64,000 bases of DNA, from assembly GCA_947044365.1 (NCBI GenBank), contig OX345639.1, positions 688,501 through 752,500 on the forward strand, written 5' to 3'. A model generated the notes under the pieces. The model was not told where the DNA came from and made no database searches. It was given only the letters and a program-made list of their open reading frames with translations. The translations under genes were made by a program, and so were the position numbers. This stretch comes from Petrosia ficiformis. Lineage: Eukaryota; Porifera; Demospongiae; Haplosclerida; Petrosiidae. Position 1 is the first letter of the stretch; each line of letters opens with the position of its first letter. Of this stretch, positions 1-15,600 are shown piece after piece.

Positions 1-34
1 TCTGTGTGTGTCTGTGATTGTGTGTATGACTATG

Positions 35-94
<60 letters not shown>

Positions 95-507
95 CAAAAC
101 ATTACAATCCCACAACATGATATAATATGTATACTCTTCATATATGATATTGAATGTATTATTATATCATCTTGTATTACATATTATAATGTATGTAGTA
201 TGAATATATATTATATGTATGTAGTATATACTATACTATGTATATGTATGAATATATATTATATGTATGTAGTATATATATATGTATGAATATATATTAT
301 ATGTATGTAGTAATTATATAATTATTATTAAGTTAAAAGTATGTAAGTGTATTTAAACTACCTAAATATGTACATGTAACTCTATATGCAATTATGTATG
401 TTGGTATGTATTTATGTATGTATGTATGTATGTATGTATGTATGTATGTATGTATGTATGTATGTATGTTTGTATGTACATGCATATGTATGTATGTATG
501 TATGTAC

Positions 508-538
<31 letters not shown>

Positions 539-690
539 TATATGTATCATGTATATGTGTATGTATGTATGTATGTATATATGTATATGTGTATGTATGT
601 ATGTATGTATGTATGTATATATGTATCATGTATACGTGTATGTATGTAACTATGTATATGTGTATGTATGATTCCAATTTACATGATTGT
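1..690. repeat. TG and TATG microsatellite cluster
   Basis: A (TG)n run occupies about 36-90, followed by AT-rich sequence with repeated ATTATATGTATGTAGTA units (about 195-310) and a long (TATG)n array from about 405 to 670. All reading frames here translate to low-complexity YVCM or YIHT peptides and are not genes. The stretch is probably intron or upstream sequence of the RAPGEF1 gene, whose first recognisable exon is at 1190. Confidence 0.9.
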
Positions 691-774
691 ATTATGATTT
701 ATATAAGGAAAATATAACCTAATTACTGACTGACAGTTAAATAAACTGTCCTATTCATTCTTTAGAAATTCATA

Positions 775-1130
775 CACATACCACATACACACTCTACCCA
801 TACACACATACATACATACATACATACATACATACATACAGACATACATACATACATACATACATACATACATACATACATGCAGTACACACACGCACAC
901 ACACACATACATACAGTACACACATACACATGCAGTACACACATACATACATACACCCATACACACATACACTCATACACACATACAGTGCACATACATA
1001 TATACACAAACATACATACATACATACAGTACACATACATACTGTACATACATGCAGTACACACATACATACATACACACATACAGTACATTCATACATA
1101 CAGTACATACATACACACACACATGTATGA
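775..1130. repeat. CATA / CACA microsatellite array
   Basis: Interrupted (CATA)n with CACA and CAGTACA variants, ending about 60 bases before the first RAPGEF1 exon I can place. No coding potential beyond repeat peptides. Confidence 0.88.
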
Positions 1131-1189
1131 AAATCAATAAATATGTATGTAGTACATGTAAATACTACTTCTTTCTTTCTTTTTTACAG

Positions 1190-4100
1190 AACTCTTTGGG
1201 ACCTCCAGAAGGTAAGTGATTGTAGTGGACAATATGTCATTTATGCTTTAATTACTGCTTTGTTTATCTTTCTGTCTGTTTGTCTAATCTCTGTGTCTGC
1301 ATAATTACATAATATTATTATATTTCTATCTCTGTTTGTCCTGTTTATCTCTGTTTCTGTCTGTCTGTCTGTCTGTCTGTCTCTGTCTCTCTCTCTCGTC
1401 AGCAGAAAACAAAAAAAAGAGGGTGTAAAACAACCACAGGAAGTAATCAATACGCCCACTGCTTTTATTAGCGTGAGTAGTTCATTCTCCCCCTCCTCCT
1501 TCTACTCCTTCTCCTCCTCCTCTTCCTCCTCCTCCTCCTCTTCTTCTTAATTCATTCCTTCTTTGTACTGTAATTACATGAGTATTCATGTTGAATAGTT
1601 CTGAATAATTGGGTAATTCAATAATGAGTAACGAGTATTCTTGGTCAGGTGGTCTTTAATGGTGAATAGTTCTGAATAATTGGGTAATTCAATAATGAGT
1701 AACGAGTATTCTTGGTCAGGTGGTCTTTAATGGTATTGGAACAAACATTGTGTCATACATCAAATTAAGGATGAGAACTGAACTGTATACAAACCAGTAA
1801 TGTGGAAATATTTAACTGACTGACAAATATTTAGACCTATATTGTCCTGGTCCCATGTAGACATTCACTAGATATATTGGAAAATGTGTAGTATGGTGCT
1901 GCTTCCACACCACTGTATAGCAGGCATGGAGTCAAGTACTGACTTGAGTGCTTGAAGCGCAAGGACTTCTAAAAAGACTTAAAATCAGAAGCGATTATGA
2001 CTTTTGTGAATAGAGTACTTAAGCTCAAAGTCAAGCACTTCTTCAAGGACTAGCTCAAGCACTTTTACAGCTATTTAAAAATTCAAATCCAGTACTCTAG
2101 TGTTTTATTTAGTATACTTGTTACAACGAATAAACTGCATTGCTTGTACAGTATACACAATATTATTAGGCTTTGTAGATTATACCATCACCAGTCCAGT
2201 CTGGATGTGTACAACTGATGATAGCAAAGCTAGATCTGGCCATGACAATTTTGGGCTGAATGTAAATAACAGAAATGACAGGCTAACAAAAGTTATCTAG
2301 TTAAGTACAGATATTGCAAACAGACAGTGATATCACATCTGATCTGAATATAGCCCATTTGAATATAGGTTGTATAGACAGAATAGGAACCTTCATGTAT
2401 TCATATCTCTTGGGACTAGATGTCATGTTGATATCTACTCCTACAGCCTATGTGTTGTCTGTGGTCAATATGCTTACCTAATCATAAATGAAATATATAT
2501 CTTTGCATATATATATATAATATAATTATAATATGAGCATTAGTCATAACTGAGCAGACACTCATTTCCATAACATCCTCTCCTAATCTATCTATTCACA
2601 TCCATCCATCCATTTATCCATCCATTTATCCATCCATTCACCCATCTGTTCATTCACCTGTCCATCCATTCACCCATCCATCCATCCACCTGTCCATCCA
2701 TTCACCCATCCTCCATCCATCCAGCCATCCTCCATCCATCCACCCATCATTGGCTTTCTCCTCTTTCATATCTCTATTAGGCTGGTGAAGGATTATGTAA
2801 GAAACTGGTAGTCCATCAAACCAATATTATGCAACAAGTTGAAATTATTACAAGTATGTCTCTGTTCGTCTATCTTTTCAACCATCCATCTGCATCCATT
2901 CCTCCATCCATCCACCAACCCATCCATCCATCTCCCCAATCACCCATCCATCCACCTGCCCACCCATCCATCCATCCATCTCTCCAATCACCCATCCATC
3001 CACCCATCCATCCATCTCCCCAATCACCCATCCATCCACCTGTCCAGTCTCTGCCCACCCATACATCCACTCATCCCTTCATTCATCCATTAGATTCTCT
3101 TGAACCAGATAGTACAACCAAACCTACATCGTATGGTGCAGTTGTAACAGAACTATTACTTCAATTAGATTGTGCTGTATCAACTACTCAGAAATGTTTA
3201 ACAAAAGACATTTTTGAGAAAAATCCAAAGTGAGCCAGCCCTGTGATTAATATTGATCTATCTATTTATCTGTTTGAATATTTCTATCTATTTATCTGTT
3301 TGAATATTTCTATCTATTTATCTATCTATTCCACTAGTTTGAAGTCTCAGTTAGCAGATAGTGAGCGTGTGATGTATGCTAATGTTGCTTTGCTAGTCAA
3401 ATGGGCTGATTTTGCCGGTCGTGATCCTCAATATAATATGAATAGAGAATACATATTCTTTTGTGTTACAGCTTTCAAAGATGCTTTAATTGTGAGATTC
3501 GTTTACTCTTCAATGTGTCACAATTTGTCCATTCTAACCATCCATCCATTTGTTCATTTGTTCATTTATCCATCCTTTTATCCATCCATCAAGCCATCCA
3601 TCTATTCATTCATCCATCCATCCATCCATCCATTGATCCATCCATCCATCCATCCATCCATCCCATCCATTGATCCATCAATCCATACATTGATCCATCC
3701 ATCCATTCATTCACCATTGCTCAATATATTCAGGATATTGTACGATTGGTAGCAGATAATGTTATTGGTTCAACATCATCTCTTCCTTACAATTCCCTAC
3801 CTTCCAACAGAAACAGAAGGTAAGTATTTACAAGTAGTAGCAACTCTGTAGCTGCATCTAAACTCTGTTTCTCTATCATTTCTCTTTACTCTCTCTCTAT
3901 GTCTCCCTGTCTGTCTCTCTATGTCTCTCTCTGTTTCTCTGTCTCTCTTTGTCTGTCTCTCACACACACTCTCTCTCTTGATGTTTCCTTTGTAGAGCGT
4001 CAGTGAATGATGCTCTTTTAAACAGAATTACCCCTCTTACATTGGTGGGTGTGTCAGGTAATCCTAACCTTCTATCCACACCTGGTGTACCCTCACGTTC

Positions 4101-5670
4101 ACAGAGTGTTAAACCACGTGGTACTGTCAGCAGGGACTCTTTGACTTCTGATTCTAGTGACTCTGATGTGACTATTAACAGACGCTCTGGAAGTGTGGAA
4201 CAGCAAGAGGTAAATTTATGAGTATACTGAAGTCTATTCACATTCACGATGACCTCTTAATTAAGATGTGATGACTATATATGTAATATAGTGTATAGTT
4301 TAATGTCATAAGGTTAATATATGATTATACTGTAACTCAATAATGAAAGAATGAATTGAAATTTGACACACACAAAAAGCACGGGAAGGATAATTATGTG
4401 AAAAAATAGTACAGGAAAAAGATTGTTGGTTATTCCAAACTAAAGCTATGACCATTTTTCTGAGGACAAGATGACCATGCCAGCATTTCTATGATAATGA
4501 TAATCAGGTGCAAAGAGACTACTTACCTGTGCACATGTGTTTAAGTGTGTGATTATGGATTTCACTTATCTACATGTACTGTATAGAGTAAAACAAATTG
4601 GTTTCCATGATAACCAATGTCACATTTTTACTCACATGTATTTTTTTGCTCCAGTCAATAAAGGATGTAATAAATTAATTTGTAATTATTTTTAGTTGGT
4701 AGATGGCAATAGTCCTCCTCAATTACCCAGCCGTCCCACCCCTAAACTACAAACTAATGAGGCTCGATATACTACACTCCCTTCTTATCCTCAAAAGGCA
4801 GTTGAAAATGGAGTCCCTAGTGTTCCTCCTCGTAAACATAGCTCACCAAGTTCAGGTAAAGAAGATAAACATTAAAAAATAGTTTTGATCACATGATTGT
4901 CATGCAATTAAAATAAATTAATCACACAACTGTCATGTGATTAAAATATTTTCAATACAATACTGTCATGTGATTACGATGCTTTGATCATGTGAACAAG
5001 GTTTTAGGCAGAGCTCAGAGAAAGGAGGGTGGCAGTGTCAAAAGCATGACCACATTAAAGGCCTAATTGTATTCCTATGACCATATCAAAGGAATTGAGA
5101 CAAGGAAAGGAGATTGAGCCACCCCTCTTGCCTCTTTGGCTAAAACCTTGAGGACTGTCACATGATTAGTCACGAGACACATTCTACATGATTTTTGATG
5201 ATAATTATTGATATACCTGACCTTTGACCTTTGACCTTTGACCTTACTAGATCATCCATTTATTATTCCTACAATCATAAATGGGGATGTTCCAGGAAAT
5301 GCCGAAAAGCCTCCTCCTATTCCAATAAAGAAACGCAAACAACTTGGAACTCAACCTTTGACCTCTCCAACTCATTCTAGAATGTAAGTTTTAGTTAATC
5401 ACATGACTGTCATGTGACTATTATATATTTCTTGCTTATAGGAATCCCAATGCAACTCCACCCTCAATTCCACAAGTCAGTTGATGTACATGTGTACATG
5501 TATAAATATCATACATACATACATACGTACATACACATACATACATACATACATATATACATACATACATACACACATACATACATACATACATACATAC
5601 ATACATACATACATACATACATACATACATACATACATACATACATACATACATACATACATACATACAT

Positions 5671-5725
<55 letters not shown>

Positions 5726-8619
5726 TACATACATACATACACGCATACACACCTGTAAATACATAATTATGTATATTTACACATGTATATATACATACAC
5801 TATTCAGAGCATACCAATACATAAAGGAGATTATGATGATTTGCCTCCTCCAATACCCACTAAAAGACATGGAACACCACGAGGAGGGACTTCCCCTTCC
5901 ATAACTCCTCATTCCCATCCTTCGTCCTTCACTCCTCCATCAATGACTCGAGATGGTCCTGTTCTACCTATAAGAATAGATTCCATTCCTGGTTTGAGAA
6001 ATAAATTAGAATCTATTGGGACACCCCCTCCAAAACCTCCACGTAATCTTCAGCCACATGGTTCTAGTGAGGTTAGTCTATTTATACACACACACATAAT
6101 TATACATATGCATACATATTTATTTAAGCATACATCAGTGTGTGTTGTTTTAGTAATGGCTACTTTTAGTTATAGTTAACTAAAACAACACTAATATACA
6201 TCTAAACAACATGTAAGCATGTACATACATATGTATGACTATATGTCCATACATGTACATGTACATGTATATGTGTATATATTGTAAGTATGTACATACA
6301 CATACGTACATGTACATGTACATACATGTTTTATATGTATGACTGTATGTCTATATACAATATAATATATACATGTACTACACTATGTATATACACATAC
6401 ATGTATGTATGTAACTTTGTACATACTCGTACATGTACATATGTATGATTACATGTCCGTACATGTACAGGTACATACATGTATTATATGTATGACTGTA
6501 TGTCTATATACAATAACACTATGTATATACACATACATGTATGTATGTAACTGTGTGTACTTTTGCCAAAGGTATTTCCACAGATCATACAACACGCTCC
6601 AGATGGCAGTAATCTATTGAATCTCATTGACCAGTATAATAAAAGAATAAAGTCTGCATCAGCTAAAGATGGAGAAGCCCCTCCTATACCTATTAAAAAG
6701 CGAACAAGTAAAGGCAGAGATATTTTGTATTTAAAAAATAATGGGAAGGACATGTAGGGATATCAAAGTAGATAAAGCCCAGAAACAAGATTGGGATGGT
6801 ATCTTGACGATACAATGAAACTAACTACATGTACATGTGCAGTGTTCAGCCCACACTGGTCAGCACTGGTCGGGAATAACCTCCACTCAGCATGAATTAA
6901 CCACTTCTCAGATAATACATATATAGGCTACTGAGACAGTATTAAGTATATACTGGATAAAGAGCACTAAATGCAATGTAGAATCCAACCACCACTCTAA
7001 ATATCCTGGGCAGAACACTGTATGTGTATATAACCCTAAACTCTGTTCATATTCATGATGAACTAATTAGGATGTGATGACTTTATATGTACTATAATGT
7101 ATAGTTTAATGTCATAAGGTTAATACATGATTATATTGTAACTCAATAAAGAAACAATGAATTGAAATTTGACACACACACACACAAAAATGGGAAGGAT
7201 AATTATATGAAAGTGGTACAGGTAAAAATATTGTTGGACATTCTAAAGCAATATTATGAACATTTTCTAGGCCATGGTGAATGCTTTATTTTGGAATTTA
7301 CTATATATAATATATATACTTATGTACATGTACATGTACATGTAAGGTTATTATAGAGTCATTATGGACATCTATCATTAGTTTAATTTTGTTGCTAAAG
7401 TACCATCCCAATCTAGTGGTTACATGTATGTACACATTTCGTTACTCGTTAAGGTGGTTATATATTTATATATCTATTTTATATTTGTTTCTATTTCTTC
7501 TCTAGCTATGTTAATGTATAATCAACTAATCAAAGCTAATGATTACACTTTTGATGATAGTATGATACCCTCACTGAATATTCCTGATATGACGGCCCCA
7601 CCCCCTCTTCCTCCAAAAAAACGCAAGAAGAGACCAGAACCAGCTAGAAAACCTGAAACCAAAAGAGATACCAGTCCATTAGTTAATGTAAGTGGAATGG
7701 GTACCAATCTTGAATAGGTACATCAGCCCTATAGTTAATACAAAGTGGAATGGGTACCAGTCTTGAATAGGTACATCAGCCCTATAGTTAATACAAAGTG
7801 GAATGGGTATCAGTCTTGAATAGGTACATCAGCCCTATAGTTAATACAAAGTGGAATGGGTACCAGTCTTGAATAGGTACATTAGTCCTATAGTTAATAC
7901 AAAGTGGAATGGGTATCAGTCTGGCATACAACTCATTTAAAATGATTATTTATAATTCAAACATATCATTATTAATTTTTAATTATATTACAGGGTTCAC
8001 CTCGTCATATTGCTAAGGGGAACAGTGTAGGTAGTTTAGATGAATTAGAATTATCATCGTAAGTCTATTTGTACAGATTTATCTACCTGTCTATATGTAT
8101 ATATACATGTATGTATGTATGTATGTATGTATGTATGTATGTATGTATGTATGTTTGTATATACATATACATGTATCTATGTATGTATGTATGTATGTAC
8201 ATGTACATGTACATGTATGTATGTATGTATGTATGTACATGTACATATGCACATGTATGTATGTATGTATGTATGTATGTATGTATGTATGTATGTATGT
8301 ATGTATATGTATGTATGTACATTGTATGTATGTATGTACGTACATGTACATGTATGTATGTATCTATGTATGTATCTATGTATGTATGTATGTTTGTATG
8401 TACATATACATGTATCTATGTATGTATGTATGTATGTATGTATGTATGTATGTATGTATGTATGTATGTACATGTACATGTACATGTATACATGTATGTA
8501 CATATACATGTATGTATGTATGTACGTGTACATGTACATGTATGTATGTATGTATGTATGTATGTATCTATGTATGTTTGTATGTACATGCATATGTATG
8601 TATGTATGTATGTATGTAC

Positions 8620-8650
<31 letters not shown>

Positions 8651-9034
8651 TGTATGTATGTATCTATATACATTGTATGTATGTATGTACGTACATGTAC
8701 ATGTATGTATGTATCTATGTATGTTTGTATGTGCATGCATATGTATGTATGTATGTATGTATCTATGTATGTATCTATGTATGTATGTATGTTTGTATGT
8801 ACATATACATGTATCTATGTATGTATGTATGTATGTATGTATGTATGTATGTATGTATGTATGTATGTATGTATGTATGTATGTACATGTACATGTACAT
8901 GTATACATGTATGTACATATACATGTATGTATGTATGTACGTGTACATGTACATGTATGTATGTATGTATGTATGTATGTATCTATGTATGTTTGTATGT
9001 ACATGCATATGTATGTATGTATGTATGTATGTAC

Positions 9035-9065
<31 letters not shown>

Positions 9066-9153
9066 TGTATGTATGTATCTATGTACATTGTATGTATGTA
9101 TGTACGTACATGTACATGTATGTATGTATCTATGTATGTTTGTATGTGCATGC

Positions 9154-9184
<31 letters not shown>

Positions 9185-9638
9185 TGTATGTATGTATGTA
9201 TGTATGTATGTATGTATGTATGTATGTATGTACATTGTATGTATGTATATACATACATGTACATGTATGTATGCATATATAATTATATAAATCATAATTG
9301 TTATTCTAATAACAGAGATGAACTAGACCCAACAGATGATTATTTACAAGTTGACGATGTAACGCCATATTTGAAATTTGAACAGGAAGATAACGGAGGT
9401 TACACGCTAAGAGGAGGTCCTCTAGATGCACTAATAGCATATGCTGCTTCAACCTCAAAATCAGGTTAGAAAAACCAGTATATAGTTAATTACTAATATT
9501 TATATACATGTTGCATGTTGTGATTCATTTATTGAATTAACATTTAATCATGAGATTATTCAAAATTAATACCTCCAAATTTGGTATATCAAATTTATAC
9601 CAACAAACAATAATCACAGGATAGAAATAAGTGCTTTA

Positions 9639-9677
<39 letters not shown>

Positions 9678-12600
9678 CATTATTATTATTATTATTATAA
9701 GTAAAGCAATGATGAAACATAGAGTAAACAAGATTTCAAGTGAAAATAATACAGGATGAAAATAATATAATATATATTGAAATTAGAATCTGTCATTAAA
9801 ACCATGAATTGGTGCTCCATCATCCAAACCAATACTTCGCCATTTTGTACGAGAGCCACACAAGCATAGTGTACTGTTGCTCTTAAGATTGCAAACGAGA
9901 GTCTAGCTCTGATCCATCCAACCACATTACTATAACTCCCATTTGTTAGCCAGCCCATCACCAAGTCTCTTAATAAAAACTTCCGCTTCCTTTCTGAGCA
10001 TTCCATCAACTGAACAACACAGTGGTGTGAAAACAGATCTTCTTGCCTCACATGCTTCAACATACTTATCTTTCTTATCCTTTTCTGCACTTTTTATTAC
10101 TTCTCTTGGGGAATGTTTGCTATATGATTGGGCGTCAGTATCTATAATTCTGACATCGAACAATGCCTCAACCTGTGGCATCCAAACCCCTCGAATGGCT
10201 AGATCACCTATCAATGCTGGTGATCCTATTACGTCATCCTCCTCTCTAATAACTGGTTCTTTTTTTATCTGATTCCACAAAAAGATGAAAGGTCCCCTAT
10301 TGTATCCCTTACTTCATTGTGTCTACGGATAATGAGGCCACCTTTACGGCATGATAGGGCATGTGATAGAGAGAAAGGTGCTGAACAACCATCACAAATA
10401 TCTGGAACATTTAACAAGGGTTTTCTATATCTAATAGCCAAGCCGTCCCGAAATTCGCCTGCTGACAAATCAAAATGATTTTTCACAAGAGGTAGTACTG
10501 TTAACCAAGATGATGTTTTTTCTTTATTTGCACGGAGAATAGCCCGTTGACGTGGCTGGTCAAAATGACTAAGGATAGTTTCAAACTTCTCCACATTTAA
10601 TAGCGTCTTGCTTTCAAGTGTTTCAGATTTTACTTCTTTTAAACAATTTACATGAGCACCAATTTCAAAAACTTGATCATCTTTAATTGATTGAACTATC
10701 AAATCAGTTGCCCTTCTTGAACATTTGAATATTACGTCATTCATCTCCGTTGGATCTGATATCCCAAGACCTCCAAGTCTAGCAGGGAGTGAAAAGAGTT
10801 TACCTTCAGCTTGAGAAACCTCACATCCAAACACACTTGGTAGGAATTTATTTGAAATATTAAACTCGAGTTCTTTATATAGTGCATCACAATCTGGTAC
10901 CAAACGTTGGAGATAGTTCCACTTAAACTGGAGTGATTTGGTAAAAGCAGCGAAAGCAGCCTGTGGCTGTACTTCTGCAATTGTGGTTAAACGATCCAAC
11001 TCAGATACCCACCCATCAACCACCTCTTTTACAGAATCCTTTCTACTTAAATCATCACCAATAAAGCCACCAAGCACTCTCTTACTACATACTATGTTGA
11101 CTCCTGTATCAGCAAATACTTCGTTAGCCTTGGTCAAGGATCTCTCATCGACAACTAAAAAACTCTTCAAGGGTTCTGGAAAGTATCCAAAGCAGGGACC
11201 ATTCTTTTTATCAAGTCAAACCACTCTTTTAAGGCATCAAAACTTCTACAGATGAAGCATCATCTGCATACCAGACTTGAGTTACTTCTTTAATACTATT
11301 CAAAGACCAAATTAGTGGAAGTGAACCGACAGCAAAAATAAACATTGACAATGGGTCCCCCTGTGTTACCCCCTCCTTACTAAATAAGGCAGCTGACTTG
11401 GAACCACGAACCACTAGATCGAGCACCTCTGGGCCATAAGACACGAGCATTCCACACTACCGCTACTCTATTTAATGAGTTGAATGCATTTGCAGCGTCA
11501 ATAAGCAAAACTCCCCATCCATCCTGTTTTTTTTTCTTCAAACAGCTCATTAATTGCATGAACTGCACCTTTAATTCCGGCTGCTGTGCCGGCACACAAT
11601 TGGCTGACACCACACAACCCCTCAATATCACCTTTGGTTGCTAGACAAACCGTCTTTCCAATGATTCTTCTAAGAGTTTCCCCAATACCTATGGGCCTAA
11701 CCCCGGGGCACTTATCCAATGCTATCATACGGCTTGCCATCAAAGCTCTTAAATCATACCATGGAACAATGGAATTAGATATTCTTCTAGAGAGAGAGGC
11801 AACTGATTCTCGAAGCCATTCACTATGTGCCCCATATTGTAACAGTGCCTCTTGCCAAATGCTTGCATCACTTCCTCCAGGACCTACCCCACCTTGAATT
11901 GTACGAGCAACTTTTAGAATGTGGGCTCCCGTAATTTCAACGTCTTCGAGCATGGGCAATTGTTCACTTACTAACAGTGCCGACTTAGGAGGAATTTGAG
12001 GATCTGGATGTTTCTTGTGCAATACATCAATAACTGGTGTTTGAACAACACACTCCCTTCCTTGTTCTTTGTTGGAGCCACTTCATTATGATTCAATACT
12101 TTACATCTACCTTTCTCAGAAAGCCACCGTACTACAGCACGAACATTTCCTTTCAACATAAGCCTTGTAAATATTTTTACAATATGTTGATCATCAAAAT
12201 CCCTTTTGTTGCTGTTCTTCAGTAATTTATCACACCTCACTGCTTCTTGTATAAGCTGATCGTATTCTCCTCTACACCACATGGCCATTCTCCTTTCCAG
12301 AACTCTTCTAATATCATTTCCTTTCCTAATCATCCGATCCCTTTGCAAGACAACAGCACAGAATACAATGAATCTATCAGCAGGATAATTACCACATGCT
12401 AATTGTGTAACTTCCTTTGACAATAGCTCAACATACTTCCTCCCAATAGCTCCACCAGGAAGATCATACTGCTTGCCTTGTAACTGAACTAGCTTTTTCC
12501 AACACTCATTCCAAACACATACTTCATCAACATTGATTGAACTGTTATTATGTTCAAACTTTGCCCCAAAGGCTTGCACCATAAGATCATCTACATTGAC

Positions 12601-15600
12601 ACGCCCATCAGCACTAAGACTATCATTATCAACAACAAATGACCTTCTTTCAGAGGGAGCAACACTTGTACTAGTCAAATTCTGGTTAATATGGTTATTA
12701 TTCTGTGAACTATGCTTGTTCGACCAAACCTTGGACCGATCAACGGAATCACCGGGATCGACAGGATCACTGGGTCTCCAAACTGATAAGTGACGATCTT
12801 CTATTCGACCTTTCTCCTGTCTGCTTTGCAAAGTGTTACTACAAGAACCTGATTTTCTAGGTAGACATGATACACACGGAGTTCCATTCTTCACACAAAT
12901 ACAACGAACACACCATTACACGTGCAGCACGCCATTTTTTTAAATTATTATTATTATTATTATTATTATGGAAATAGGTTAAGAAACAAAAGAATGAAAT
13001 TAAAACAGTAAATTGTCAGAATAAACGTTAAGAAAAAATAATAGAATCAACGTCAATAGATTTAACTTTATATCTGGTTCCCCGAATACATAAATTGGAT
13101 GTCCTAAGAATGGTAAAACTAATTTTGGCTCTCAACCAGTGCATTAATTGACTGTATGGCTTTTGAGTATCAGAGGCAATACGTTCAGCCATCCTCTATT
13201 ATTATCGTTATTATTATTATTATTATTATTTCATCTTCTAGTGAATCAATACACAGAAGCATTTCTATCTACCTATTACACACTTATAACTCCAGATGAA
13301 CTCATATCTAAGTTATTATATAGACTACATTATTTCTATAAAGAGGCACAGTTGTATCACACAACTGAACTATTTCATAGCAACACAGCTGTGTGGCAAG
13401 CTACTACCAGTTTGCTTGCTAGAGTACTGACTAATTTACGGTACATGCGTGTGTTTTGTGTGTACATGTACATGTAAGTGTGTACAGAGATTTGTGAGTG
13501 TGTGTATGTACATGTATATGTATATGTAAAGAGATTTGTGAGTGTGTATATGTACATGTACATGTAAGTGTGTACAGACATTGTGAGTGTGTGTATGTAC
13601 ATGTATATGTATATGTACAGAGATTTGTAAGGGTTGATATAGTATATATGTACATGTACATGTACTGTGATGTGCATGTAGGTGTGTACAGTGATTTTTG
13701 AGTGTGTATGTAGTGTGTACATGTATGTACATGTATGGAGATTTGTGAGTGTGAATGTAGTGTATATGTACATGTACATGTACATGTATGGAGATTTTTG
13801 AGTGTGGATGAAGTGTGTATATGTACATGCATCAGTGTTTTTGATAAGCTTATATGGCGCACCATTAGCCCAAAGAGCTTCTTATTTGGCACTCCACAGT
13901 TCTCTCTTTGGGCCAGTGGCACAGTTAATTATGATTATATTGTCACTAACAGCATTAACTCTTTGTTAATTGGCTCAAGATGTATTCCCAATGGCACACA
14001 CACTAACCATTGTTGAGCCAATTTGGCCCATGCTTATCAAAAATTCTGACATGCATGTACATGTATGTGCATGGAGTATGTTTGTGTGTCTGTGTATCTG
14101 TTTTTATATCTGTGTCTGTGCCTGTGTCCATTTGTCTGTGTATCTGTGTCTGTCTGTCTGTCTGTGTGTCTGTGTGTCTCTGTGTATTGTGTCTGTGTGT
14201 AATCATATATTTTGTTTAATTCTATTTAGAGCCCCTCTAATCAAAGAAGCCAAGATTACACTTATAGAATTGTTACATACATTATTAACAGACGGACATC
14301 TTAAATTTGCTCAGCTGATAAGAAAAGAAGTAGTTGAAAAACTTGATCAGAAAATTCCTGAATTTATACCTCTCTCTGTAGCAATGTGTTCCAATTCAAA
14401 ATCGTAAGTTATAATTAATTATACTTTAATTAATTATACTTGTTAAATTGTTTATCTTTGTATATGACTCAGTAAATTGTTAATTATGTAATATTCTTTT
14501 GACTATCTCAGTATAACTCAGTAATTTGTAATAAATACTTTTATTCCTGTCCTCTCCTATTTCTCTATTCCTCCTCTCTTAGAAATCGGGTCATTACAGA
14601 TTTTGATGCCAGTGAAATAGCTAAACAAATGACTATTCTTGATGCTGACTATTTCTATCAGGTTGATATATCTGAAATGTTATATTGGGCAAAAGAACAT
14701 AATGAAGAGAAATGTCCTAAACTAACTATGTTCACAATGCATTTCAATAGTGTTTCATTATGGTATGTATGTGTGTATGTATGTGTACGTATGTATGTAT
14801 GTATGTATGTATGTATGTATGTATGTATGTATTATTGTATGTATGTATGTACGTATGTATGTATGTGTGTGTACGTATGTATATATGTGTATGCATGTAT
14901 GTATGTACATATGTATGTGTATGTATATATGTACATATGTATGTGTATGTATGTATGTACATATGTATGTATGTATGTATATATATAGTATATACATATA
15001 TATGTATGTATATATATATATTTCTATATTATATAAATATATATATATATCACAGGTGTCAGACAAGATTATTAGAGAAAGATTTAGAATGGAAAAAGCG
15101 TGAGAAACTAATGTTACTCTTTATAAGTATAATGAAGGTTAATATTTAATAATATATATACTTATAGTGTTGCATAGTGTAATGTTAATATATAATAATA
15201 TATTATGGAGTCTCTTTATATTACAGTCATTACGTGAATACAGCAATTTTAACTCGTATTTAGCAATCCTTTCTGCGATTGAAAGTGCTAATGTGTCTCG
15301 ACTTGACTGGTCAGACAGAATAACGAAGGTACACATGTAGCTAGAGATATAATTATACTTATATACATTCATACGTACATACATACATACATACATACAT
15401 ACATACATACATACATACATACACACATACAGGGTTTAGAGGAACCTCGTGCTCTTATTGACTCGAGAGGATCTTTCAAGAACTATCGACAAGCTTTCGC
15501 TCAAACTAAACCTCCTTGTATACCATATATGTAAGCTGTACTCTTTACTATATAATAGTAGATTAATAATTTTTATAAAAGTTAGTAACTTAACATAGAG

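Noticed and set aside
8..1140. Several overlapping ORFs of 66-114 residues on both strands
   Set aside because: They are translations of TG, TATG and CATA microsatellites ([16 protein letters not shown]) with no codon or splice evidence.
2829..3233. 134-residue plus-strand ORF with HPSIHPS repeats
   Set aside because: Mostly CCATCCAT repeat; only the part from 3094 is a RAPGEF1 exon.
3960..4247. 95-residue minus-strand ORF
   Set aside because: Antisense of the Ser-rich RAPGEF1 exon 3996-4209, whose phase and splice sites are supported.
8069..9469. 466-residue plus-strand ORF
   Set aside because: Only its last ~50 codons (from 9316) are a real RAPGEF1 exon; the rest is repeat peptide read through the intron.
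9943..12793. Plus-strand ORFs of 60-109 residues across the retrotransposon
   Set aside because: Antisense to the reverse transcriptase frames, no family pattern.
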